Source: Chlorocebus sabaeus (taxonomy: Eukaryota > Chordata > Mammalia > Primates > Cercopithecidae). From it: DNA of 64,000 nt. Below, piece after piece: positions 55,136-64,000 of this stretch. Positions within the stretch are counted from its first letter, which is position 1. The number at the start of each line of letters is the position of its first letter. Under the pieces are notes generated by a model. The model was not told the origin of the DNA, made no database searches, and saw nothing but the letters and a program-made list of their open reading frames with translations. The position numbers and the translations under genes are program-made. Location of the stretch: the NCBI RefSeq assembly GCF_047675955.1, contig NC_132926.1, positions 14,079,326 through 14,143,325 of the forward strand, given 5' to 3'.

Positions 55136-55436
55136 GGCCGGGCGCAGTGGCTCAAGCCTGTAATCCCAGCACTTTGGGAGGCCGAGGCGGGTGGATCACA
55201 AGGTCAGGAGATCGAGACCATCCTGGCTAACCCGGTGAAACCCCGTCTCTACTAAAAAATAAAAAAAAAACTAGCCGGTCGAGGTGGCGGGCGCCTGTAG
55301 TCCCAGCTACTCGGGAGGCTGAGGCAGGAGAATGGCGTAAACCCGGGAGGCGGAGCTTGCAGTGAGCTGAGATCCGGCCACTGTACTCCAGCCCGGGCAA
55401 CAGAGCCAGACTCCGTCTCAAAAAAAAAAAAAAACA
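55136..55436 (+). mobile_element. Young AluY, Old World monkey type
   Basis: Same diagnostic variants as the copy at 46240. Target-site duplication AAAAACCCACTATGG at 55121-55135 and 55437-55451. Confidence 0.96.
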
Positions 55437-55489
55437 AAAAACCCACTATGGATTAGAGCAGTAGCCCCAAAGCAAAGCCAACCTGGTGC

Positions 55490-55670
55490 TAGGTTCTTTG
55501 AATACATGATCTCAATTTTCATAACAACCCTCTGGTGTAGGGAAGGCTATTTATTATACCCATTTTACAGATGAGGCTCCAAGATGCTTTGTTGTTGGCC
55601 CGGGATACAGAGCTTATAAAACAGACCAGGTCTGACTCCAGTGCAGTGTTCTCAGTCATTAACCTAGACT
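55490..55670 (-). mobile_element. MIR SINE
   Basis: TACCCATTTTACAGATGAGG, TCTGACTCCAGTGCAGTGTT: reverse MIR, ending at the adjacent Alu. Confidence 0.85.
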
Positions 55671-55671
55671 T

Positions 55672-55967
55672 TCTTTTTTGAGATGGAGTCTCCCCCCGTC
55701 CCCCAGGCTGGATGGAGTGCAGTGGCACGATCTCAGCTCACTACAACCTCTGCCTCCCAGATTCAAGCGATTTTCCTGCCTCAGCCGCCAGAGTAGCTGA
55801 GATTTCAGGCCTGTGCCACCACGCCCAGCTAATTTTTGTATTTTTTAGTAGAGCTGGGGTTTTGCCATGTTGGCCAGGCTGGTCTCAAACTCCTAACTCA
55901 GGTGATCCGCCCACCTCAGCCTCCCAAAGTGCTGGGCTTACAGACGTGAGCCACCGTGCCTGGCTGG
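55672..55967 (-). mobile_element. AluS
   Basis: Complete reverse Alu. GACTTTCTTT occurs before, directly after, and again beyond the next fragment. Confidence 0.94.
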
Positions 55968-55982
55968 CTGACTTTCTTTCTA

Positions 55983-56021
55983 TTTTTGAGACGGAGTCTC
56001 GCTCTGTCACCCAGATTGGAG
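55983..56021 (-). mobile_element. 39-bp Alu 3' fragment
   Basis: TTTTTGAGACGGAGTCTCGC up to TCACCCAGATTGGA, then the flank GACTTTCTTTCT. Confidence 0.85.
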
Positions 56022-56154
56022 ACTTTCTTTCTCTTTTAAATCACTCTGTAGCCCCAGAACCTCCCGGTGGTTGGGATGTGGAACATGACTGATACTGACA
56101 AACGTTCGTCTCTGTTGATGTTTGCTTCATAGTTTTTTGGCTGAGAAGCAAGAG

Positions 56155-56245
56155 CTGTAGAATCAGGCTGTTTGGGCCCGCCCGGTTTTCTAGCTGTGTG
56201 ACCTTGGGCCGCTTGCTTCACTGAAGTCTCAGTCTTTGATTTGAA
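56155..56245 (+). mobile_element. MIR fragment
   Basis: TTCTAGCTGTGTGACCTTGG, preceded by TGTAGAATCAGGCTG. Confidence 0.75.
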
Positions 56246-57714
56246 AAAAAAAATCACATAACAATATGGACTCCTTTGGTCTTGTGGTTAGGGCAAAGCA
56301 GGAGGAGAAATGTGAGGGCTTGGCACTCAGCAGCATGCCTTCATCTCGGGCTGCAGTGCGGTGCATTCGGAGCACCGTGCCTGGCAGCAGACACACCTCT
56401 ATGAAATGTGGACCAATTGAAGTATTTTCTGTTCAAAACACAAATCCACGTCCTTTACCCTCCTGAAAATTATGCCTGGTTGCTTGCAACAGTCCTCCTT
56501 ATTGTTTTTTTTGTTTTGTTTTGTTTTTTTGGCCTTATTTTTCAACCAAGCCTTTTTACTGGTTGGCATTGATTGTGAAGAGAAAACACCTTTTAGACTG
56601 CCAAGTCCTGCTTTCGTTTTAGTCCGGCCGCCCAAACCCTGGCATTTTCCAAATGGCTTGCTTCTTTGGACCTTTTGACCTGGCCTGGGAAGCAGGAAAG
56701 AGAGACCAGAGCAGGAATTGACTCCTGAATTAAGACCTTGGTCTGTTCGCTCCTTTTACCTCCCATCCACCCCCAGCGAAAGAATCCCAGGTTATCTCGA
56801 AGAAGCTGCAAGCAGGGTGAGGTAATAAAACAGATGACTGCCTGCCCCATATGATGGCGTGTAAATCATCCTGGACATTCTGCGAGGCTGAGGGCAAACG
56901 TGGAAGAGATTAAAGGTAAAACCGGCTCAGCCACGTGATAGGTTGAATTGGATGTTATTCTACAGGTGACTGAACTGTAGGAATCTGAACTGAAGACAAG
57001 AAGCCCAGGTCTCTCCTAGCCATCCTCCTGGGGCTGTGTCTGACTGCCTTTGTGTGGAGTTGAAGGAGACAGGCTTGGGCAGTGCAGAGGTGACCACAGG
57101 CCAAGCCTTTCTAATGATAAAGGCCACATCCCGGTGACCCAAAGGAATCACCTGAGCCTGGGACAGGCTGTCTTGTTTTTAAAAACGATGCCCACTTAAA
57201 CCCTTTTCTCCACTGCAACTACAAGGAAGAAAGGCCGTTTTCCACACGTGTTTTAGAGTGTTTCAGAGAGCTAGAGTCACATATTCCATGAAGATGGTAA
57301 AGAGGAGAAATTAAATGTAAAAAAGAAGGAACAAATATGTCAGCAGTCGAGTTTCCTGTTAGCATCTGTATGCTTCAGTGGAAATGGAGGCTTTGAGAAC
57401 CTCTGCTAAGATTTTGCCTCCTGCTCCATGACTATCTCCCTACCTCATGCCGTCCCTCCCACACATCCTCGGGAATGCACAGTTATGTTCTATGATGGAG
57501 CCAATAATGTACCCTTTCTTGAGTCATGCATTATTTGAGGTTCATAAATGTGCTGTGGACTGTTTTTTCCAACGATGGGAAAACACGTCTTAAGCCAGAG
57601 AAGATGGGGGTGGAAGAAACCTTGGTAACATGAGAGCCGAGGCAGAAGAGATGGTTTTTTATTTACCTCTAGGTCCTCCATGCTTAATTCAGTGCTCCGA
57701 AATGAACTGAAACA
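56246..57714. other. Unique upstream flank
   Basis: About 1.5 kb; T/G run at 56503-56530. Nothing else recognised. Confidence 0.4.
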
Positions 57715-57870
57715 AGTCTTGCACAGCCTACTCATTTTACAGACAGAGAAATGGAGTTTGTATGAAGAACGATTTATTGCCCTGGTTCCTGCTGGTTCCA
57801 TTTCATAGATGAGCAAACTGAGATTCAGAGAGGCAGAGAGTGACTTTTCTATAGTCACGCAGATATCAAC
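57715..57870 (-). mobile_element. MIR-like fragments
   Basis: CATTTTACAGACAGAGAAAT at 57733 and CATAGATGAGCAAACTGAGA at 57803: two reverse MIR cores in tandem. Confidence 0.55.
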
Positions 57871-58300
57871 TTAGCTACTTCTAGTGGGTTTTTGCTTCTG
57901 ACTCCCAGTGTGGGCTTTAGAATGCCTATGAAGGAGAGACTTCAGGGCCATGGTCGGGTTGGGAAAGGAGGTGGGGTGGCCAGGAGACTCTCCTTACACT
58001 CCTACTTATGTTTGGGTTATGTGTCTATTTGGAGTTGATGGAGGGGGCCATGGAGGTTGATGAGGGCACACTAAAACTGGTCATAGCTGAGCTGACAATG
58101 AGAGGACAGAGTTGAAGTGGGGGTTCTCAATTCTAAGAGGAAGAGATAGTGCCCTGAGCCTCCATCGCCTGCCCAGTGCTGTCCACGAGACCCCCAAGGG
58201 GATTGGTGTCGGGATTTCACAGGCTCAGCTGTCTCTGTGGAAAGATGGGCACTTTTCTCCCTTTGTTGCCTTTCTTTCCCACTTGTTTCCTTGCTGGTTC
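57871..58300. other. Unique upstream flank
   Basis: Nothing recognised. Confidence 0.4.
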
Positions 58301-58588
58301 TTTTTTTTTTTTTCCTTTGTTGTTGTTGTTGTTGTTTTTTTTGCTGTTGTTGTTTATTTGTTTGTTTGTTTTTTGAGACAGAGTATCACTCTGTCACTCA
58401 GGCTGGAGTGCAGTGGTGTGATCTCGGCTCACTGCAACCTCTGCCTCCCGGGTTCAAGCAATTCTCCTGCCTCAGCCTCCCAAGTAGCTGGGATTACAGG
58501 CGCACGCCACCACGCCCAGCTAATTTTTGTATTTTTAGTAGAGTCGAGGTTTCACCATGTTGGCCAGGCTGGTCTCGAACTCTTAACT
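58301..58588 (-). mobile_element. Truncated AluS with (TGT)n/(TTTG)n tail
   Basis: Poly-T and TGT repeats at 58301-58372, then reverse Alu to GGCTGGTCTCGAACTC; the last ~50 bases (Alu 5' end) are missing. Confidence 0.93.
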
Positions 58589-59039
58589 GAGCTGATTTCT
58601 CCTCTGTGAGAGGCTGAAGCTGGCAGGAGAGGTTGAGTCCATCCTATTTCTGACTCTTGTCAAGGGATTCTCTGGGTACTGGGAGCTGTTGTGTCTTTCA
58701 TTGACGAGGAAATGAATTATGCACCAAAGGAGGCGGTGGTGATGAAATCTCAGTTTCAAGGGTGGGGGTGTGCAGAGGGGAGAGCAAGTCCATGAGCAGA
58801 GGGCGGGAGTTCTTGCAAAGCAGTGGTTTCCTCTGTTCCTCTACTCAACAGCAGAAGTGGAGCCCTGGTGGGAAACGGGGATGGGGGTACAAGCGCAGTC
58901 ACCAGCAGACTGGCTGAAAGAAGCCTCTCTCTCGGTATTTATAGAGCTTGCATCGCCATGGTACCCAGGCACTTAAATTAAACTCTAGCCCAACTGCTTG
59001 GAGATGCATGGAATGAAATGCACTTTACCTGTCCACTGT
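58589..59039. other. Unique upstream flank
   Basis: Nothing recognised. Confidence 0.4.
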
Positions 59040-59130
59040 ACGTAGTCTCACACCTCATTCTCAGAACTTCACCACTGCAAAGATAAGCAAATGGAGTGAA
59101 TTTTACAAATCACCTGGCAAGAAGGTATAG
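59040..59130 (-). mobile_element. MIR-like fragment
   Basis: TCACACCTCATTCTCAGAAC, GCAAAGATAAGCAAATGGAG. Weak. Confidence 0.4.
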
Positions 59131-59159
59131 GGTTGGGTTTACACAACAACCTGCCTCAA

Positions 59160-59440
59160 CAGGGTGGCTGGGTGGAGTAGTAGAAAATACATGGGCGGAA
59201 AAAAAAATCCAGATCTGAAACTTGGCTCTGCATCTTGGTCAGTGTGTGACTGTTGGCATGAGACTGCATCTCTCTGAGCCTCAGTTTCCTCACCTGTAAA
59301 ATGACAGCACCCCAACATCTTAAGAAAAATGAGAGCAACGATGCTGCCTCACTATTGACTTGTGACAACTATATGAGATGATACAAGTGAAGTGCTTAGC
59401 TCAGCTTCTGAAATGCAGAAGCTCTGTTAAATATAGGTCC
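59160..59440 (+). mobile_element. MIR SINE
   Basis: AAACTTGGCTCTGCATCTTG, GAGCCTCAGTTTCCTCACCT, CTTAGCTCAGCTTCTG; a duplicated-looking middle gives extra length. Confidence 0.85.
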
Positions 59441-59454
59441 CCTTCCCTGCTCAG

Positions 59455-59830
59455 CTCTGTTATTCATTTATTCCACAAGAACTTTTTTTGTCTGCCTATT
59501 GTCTGCCAGACAAGTATTGAGACACGAGGGTGATTTCTGGTCCCGTGGAGCTTACAGTTTAGTAAAGTAACATATAATAAACAAGTCAACACATGAAAAA
59601 GTAATTGCAAGTTGTTGTTAATAATATGAAGGAAGGAGCGTGCTGTAAAGAATTTGGTAGGGTGTGGATTGGTTGAGAATCCACTTTAGACTGGGCCAGA
59701 GGAGAAGGCCATTCTCAGGAGGTAACATTTAAGCAGAAACCTCAAGCAGCCCGCAATAGAAGAACCAAAGATCATGCATTGCAGGGTAAGAGAACAGCAG
59801 GAGCAAAAGCCCTGAAGACAGTATGTTCAC
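59455..59830 (-). mobile_element. L2 LINE 3' region
   Basis: TTATTCATTTATTCCACAAG, GTCCCGTGGAGCTTACAGTT, AGGTAACATTTAAGCAGAAA, GCAGGAGCAAAAGCCCTGAA in the reverse L2 order. Confidence 0.85.
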
Positions 59831-60059
59831 ACCCAGGGCGCTGTTCCCATTCCACTGAAAACCACGGGAGGCTGCTCTTGATGGGGGCACCCAAGCTAGA
59901 AGGTGGTAACCCTAAAATGCCACAAGATTCTCTGACCTCAAACCCATGGCTTCCTGTACCGCCATCTCCATCCTAATCCAGGTGAATGGAGTCGCCACTC
60001 CACAGCCCTAGTTATTCAGCTGCAGTTGCCTCAAAGGTCCAATAAAGCCTAGTGAAGGT

Positions 60060-61010
60060 TGGATATTTTGCTACTTTGTCTTCAGTTTTTAGATATTTAA
60101 ATATGTGTCTTGGCATGGATTTCTTTGGGTTTATCTCATAGTTTGGTGCGGGGAGGGGGTGCTCAGCTTCTTTAATCTGTAGTTTCATGTTTCCTGTCAA
60201 AGCTGGGTTGTGTTTGTCCATTATTTCCTTGAATCCTTTTACAATCGCATCGTTTCGTCCTCTCTTCTGGGACTCTCGTCTTCGTTACAGTCCCATGGGA
60301 TCCTGGGGCTCTGTTCATTTGTTTTCAGTCTGTTTCCTCTCCATCATTTAGATTGGGTAATTTTGATTGTTCTGTCTTCCAGTTCGTGGATTCTCTTCCC
60401 TCTGTCCCCTCTATTCTGCTCTTGAGCCCATCCATGGAGCTGTTTATTTCATTTGTTGTATTTTTCAGTTCTAACATGTTGATTTGGTTCTCCTTTATGT
60501 CATGTATTTCTTTGCTGAGATTTTCTGTTTCTTTGCTGAGGTTTTCTGATTTTTCATTTGTTTCAAGTGTATTCATAATTGTTCATTAAAGCATTTTATT
60601 ATGACCGCTTTGCAATGTTTGTCAGACAATTCTACCACCTCTGTCATCTCAGTGTTGGCGTTTATTGCTATTTTAATTTGGTTTGAGATATCTCTGGTTC
60701 TTGGTATGATGAGTGATTTTGAATTGAAACCTGGACATTGGCCTTCTTAGGTTGTCTGCTTCTCCAGCACTCAGCCTGGGATATGTGAAGCAAAAAGAAA
60801 AACCAGGGAACTCACCACCATGTCATTCCTCGGATTGTGAGTTCCCTAGCCATCTGCCTTCTTCTTTGCACTGTTCTGAGTCTTCTCATATTTGTTTTAT
60901 ATATCACATCCAAGGTTTTTAGTTGAACCACTTGGAGGAATAGGGGAAAATGTGCCTTCTCCATTTTTCTGGAAGCAGAAGGTCATTGCTTACTCTGAGC
61001 CAACAAGCAA
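60060..61010 (-). mobile_element. L1M 5' part with ORF1-like remnant
   Basis: Reverse L1: GGTTCTTGGTATGATGAGTG and GAATTGAAACCTGGACATTG mark the L1M 5' region. The minus-strand frame 60576-60325 encodes a coiled-coil-like peptide containing LELKNTTNEINSSMDGLKSR, typical of L1 ORF1. About 950 bp; not intact. Confidence 0.78.
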
Positions 61011-61287
61011 ACAAGCTGGAGTTCACCTTTTTTCCTCAAGCCGGTCTCTTCACCCCACTTTCCCCCTCCACTCTCTACCTCCCTATTTCATATTCCCTAC
61101 AGATATCTAGGTAGGAATTGTCAACATTCTGCCTTCACAGACTCCCTTATGTCTCTTCCTTCTTTTTGTTCTAAGCCCTAGCTCAGGTCTGATTCTTTTG
61201 TCTGATTCTTGGCCATTTTAATGATGTCTTCACTAATCTCATAAATTGTATGCTCAGCAATCTTCACCCCTCCAGTGTACCTCTTCT
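61011..61287. other. Unique upstream flank
   Basis: Nothing certain; it could be more diverged L1. Confidence 0.35.
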
Positions 61288-61303
61288 ACCTCCTCATCTT
61301 TCT

Positions 61304-61597
61304 TTCTTTCTTTTTTTGAGACAGCATCTCACTCTTTCACCCAGGCTGGAGTGCAATGGCGCCATCCTGGCTCACTGCAACCTCCGCCTCCTGCGTTCAA
61401 GTAATTCTACTCCTCAGCCTCCCGAGTGGCTGGGACTACAGGTGCATGCCACCAGGCCCGGCTAATTTTTTGTATTTTTAGTAGAGATAGGGTTTCACCA
61501 TGTTAGCCAGGATGGTCTCCATCTCCTGACCTCATGATCCACCCTTCTCGGCCTCCCAAAGTGCTGGGATTACAGACTTGAGCCACTGGGCCCAACC
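61304..61597 (-). mobile_element. AluS/Y, first of a same-site pair
   Basis: Complete reverse Alu (TTAGCCAGGATGGTCTCC) with a (TTTC)n tail. Flanked by ACCTCCTCATCTTTCT at 61288-61303 and 61598-61613. Confidence 0.95.
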
Positions 61598-61613
61598 ACC
61601 TCCTCATCTTTCT

Positions 61614-61912
61614 TTCTCTTTTTTTTTTTTTTTTTTGAGACAGAGTCTCACTCTGTTGCTCAGGCTGGAGTGCAATGGCATAATCTCGGCTCACTGCAAC
61701 CTCCACCTCCCGAGTTCAAGCAATTCTCAACCTCCCGAGTAGCTGGAATTATAGGCGTCTGTCACTACGCCCAGCTAATTTTTGTATTTTTAATAGAGAT
61801 AGGGTTTCACCATGTTGACCAGGATGTTCTCAAACTCCTGACCTCTGGTGATCTGCCTGCCTCAGCCTCCCAGAGTGCTGGGATTACAAGTGTGAGCCAC
61901 CGCGCCCGGCCT
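61614..61912 (-). mobile_element. AluS, second of a same-site pair
   Basis: Complete reverse Alu with a right-arm deletion. Flanked by the same 16-mer at 61598-61613 and 61913-61928. Confidence 0.95.
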
Positions 61913-62177
61913 ACCTCCTCATCTTTCTAAAGCAGGCATCCACAGGTGCATTCCTCAGAGTTAAACATAAACATAGTCTGAGAGCAATTACATTGGGGAA
62001 ATACTGATTTTAATAAAGTAAATAGATTTCTTTCCTATGGGACTTCTCAGCACTCTCAGGGTACCTCCATCCATGGTGAGTAGCCAAGAAAACAACATAA
62101 AATATAGAATGGCCCAAACTTATTTACTTAAATATTCTTTTTCTCCCTGAGGCATCTCTGGAATACAATGTTCTAAG

Positions 62178-62710
62178 AAGGGTGTTCACAAACTTCTGTA
62201 AAGAATCAGATAAGAAATATTTTCAGGCCAGGCATGGTGGGTCACACTTGTAATCCCAGCACTTTGGGAGGCCGAGACAGGTAGATCACCTGAGGTCAGG
62301 AGTTCAAGACCAACCTGATCAACATGGAGAAACCACATCTGTACTGAAAATACAAAATTAGCCGGACCTGGTAGCTATCGCAGCTACTCGGGAGGCTGAA
62401 GCAGAAGAATCATTTGAACCCGGGAGGCGGAGGTTGTGGTGAGCCAGGGTCACACCATTGCACTCCAGCCTGGGCAACAAGAGCAAAAATCTGTCTCAAA
62501 AAAAAAATACAATAAAATAAAGAAAAAGAAAAGAAATATTTTCAGCTTTTGCAGTTTATGGTCTCTGTCAAAACTTCTCAGCTCTGCTGCTGTAGGGTGA
62601 AAGCAGGCATAGACAATATATAAACAAATGGATGTGGTTGTGGTTGTATGCCCATAAAACTTTATCTATAAAAACAGAACACTGGCCCTGAGGTTGTAGT
62701 TTGACCACAC
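62178..62710 (+). mobile_element. MER20 hAT transposon split by an Alu
   Basis: Left part 62178-62225 (TCACAAACTTCTGTAAAG) and right part 62531-62710: TTTATGGTCTCTGTCAAAAC, TGTAGGGTGAAAGCAGGCAT, CATAAAACTTTATCTATAAA, GTAGTTTGACCAC. About full length. Confidence 0.88.
62226..62530 (+). mobile_element. AluS in MER20
   Basis: Complete, with a middle deletion. Target-site duplication AAGAAATATTTTCA at 62212-62225 and 62531-62544. Confidence 0.96.
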
Positions 62711-62854
62711 TTCTTCTAAAGCATCATTTTAATTAAAGAGACCTAGGTGTCTTTAATTAAAGAAAGAAATCCTGGGTTTCTTCCTTTATTCACTGTGTCT
62801 ATTCTAACTAGACATAGGTAGAGATAGCCTCGGCTCCTATCTCCAAAATACATG

Positions 62855-63480
62855 TTACATGTATTCCCGCCTCTCCATCTCCTAGCTTCTAGCTTAGATC
62901 CAGGCCATTGCCTGCACCTTTTGAAGCCTCCTGCTGGACTTCCTCTGTGCACATGCTCCATCATTCCACATGGAGCTGGGATGGTGGTTGTGAAACCTCA
63001 GTGGCTTTTCGCTGGTCGCAGGAGGAAGTCTAAGCGTCTCCCCATGTGTTGTAAGGCCCAGTGTGGGCAGCCCTGGCCCTGGCCCAGCCCTCCAGTCTCA
63101 GCTTTCATGGCTCCCCCACTCCTGCTACACAGCTGAGCTCGTGCATGTGGTTTGCACACTCAGTTCTCCTCACTTCTGGACCTGCACATGGGCTGTTTCT
63201 CCTGCTGAGAATACTCCTCCTCTGTGTTCAGCTGGTGAATTTTCCTTCAGGCTTCAGCTTAGGTATGACTTCTGCCCTCACTCCCAAAGTTAAGTTGCAT
63301 GCCCCTGCAGCTACTTTATCCTTCAGCAGTCTAATTTTATTTTAGTTCCGTGTTTCTCTCTCTCTGTCTATTTTTCCCCAGCTATACTGTAAACCCTGTG
63401 AGGACAGCTTTTCTTTTTTTTTTCCTCCCTCCTTTCTTCTACATCTCCAGCGCCAGCACAGACTGGCCTTCAGAAGACAT
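62855..63480 (+). mobile_element. L2 LINE, about 620 bp
   Basis: AACCTCAGTGGCTTTTCGCT, TCTGGACCTGCACATGGGCT, AATTTTCCTTCAGGCTTCAG, CTGTAAACCCTGTGAGGACA in forward L2 order. Frames are broken. Confidence 0.82.
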
Positions 63481-63752
63481 GGGCCTCCCAAAGTGCTGAT
63501 CAGTGCCTAAGACTCCCTTGACACCAGCTCTTAACCAGTTTTCCTTCGTGTAGGGAGCAGATGGCATTAATCTATTGGAATAATTGGAAGCCCATATGCC
63601 CCTCTAAGAAATAAGTTGCCCATCTGTAGTGAGGGTGAGTGCTATGTGGCATCCAAGGGTCTTTTGTGGAAAGATTTTTGCTTTTTGGTTTGAGGCCAAA
63701 GGTTCTTTCTTAAAAGTTGCTAAGAGCTCTAGATCTTTCTTTGCAGAGCTCT
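63481..63752. other. Unique upstream flank
   Basis: Nothing recognised. Confidence 0.4.
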
Positions 63753-64000
63753 ATTTTTTTTTTTTTTTTTTTGGACTCTGTTGCTCAGGCTGGAGCGCAG
63801 TGGCATGATCTCAGTTCACTGCAACCTGTCTCCCGGGTTCAAGTGATTCTTGTGCCTCAGCCTCCAGAGTAGCTGGGAGTACAGGCATGTACCACCAAGC
63901 CTGGCTAATTTTTGTATTTTTAGTAGAGGTGGGGTTTCACCATGTTGTCCAGCCTGGTCTCAAACTCCTGGCCTCAAGAGATCTGCCCACCTCCACTGGC
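63753..64000 (-). mobile_element. AluS, cut by the window edge
   Basis: Reverse Alu from the T run through GAGATCTGCCCACCTCC; the 5' end lies beyond 64000. Confidence 0.94.

Larger units (their letters stand above)
53500..64000. other. 5' flank of WWC1 / intergenic
   Basis: Upstream of the CpG island no coding frame outside repeats has a recognisable product. The region is repeats and unique DNA to the window edge. Confidence 0.7.

Noticed and set aside
58112..58609. 165-codon frame
   Set aside because: Runs through a TGT-repeat tail and a truncated Alu; not a gene.

Overview
This is repeat-dense mammalian genomic DNA, specifically primate. It holds about 47 Alu elements or Alu fragments, interspersed with old MIR, L2, L1M, MER5 and MER20 copies. 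Two young AluY copies (46240-46545 and 55136-55436) carry variants I associate with the AluY lineage of Old World monkeys: CTCAAGCC in the left arm, GATCCGGCCACTG in the right arm and ACTAGCC plus CGAGGTGG in the middle. I therefore favour a cercopithecid (macaque, baboon, vervet or colobine) over human. There are no bacterial genes, CRISPR arrays, rRNA or tRNA genes.

Only one protein-coding segment can be recognised: coding exon 1 of WWC1 (KIBRA), on the minus strand at 52830-52948. It encodes the first 39 residues and most of the first WW domain, and ends at a GT splice donor. It lies in a CpG island of roughly 1.2 kb (52470-53640) that should contain the promoter and 5' UTR. The likely 5' UTR has four upstream ATGs, two of them opening notable uORFs, and a 12-base homopolymer.

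Layout: because the gene reads leftwards, 1-52829 is the start of WWC1 intron 1 and about 53500-64000 is 5' flank or intergenic. The intron carries a nested L1/Alu array (23818-25920), a reverse-strand L1M block (20345-21670), a cluster of MER5-type DNA transposons (28-42 kb), a local ~210-bp duplication with an adjoining minisatellite (34173-34901), and many MIRs, several of them split by Alus with visible target-site duplications. The upstream flank carries paired kappa-B-like motifs (55044-55075), a triplicated target site around two Alus (61288-61928), a reverse-strand L1M with an ORF1-like remnant, a MER20 and a long L2.

I found no undescribed biological system. The most unusual structures are three local rearrangements that look like template switching: an Alu whose right arm was replaced by an inverted, discontinuous copy of DNA 100-460 bp downstream (25548-25610); a perfect 21-bp inverted repeat inside an AluJ (40979-41034); and a hairpin between direct repeats (49997-50038). 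A decayed minus-strand reading frame with a hydrophobic leader (13567-14007) is unexplained.
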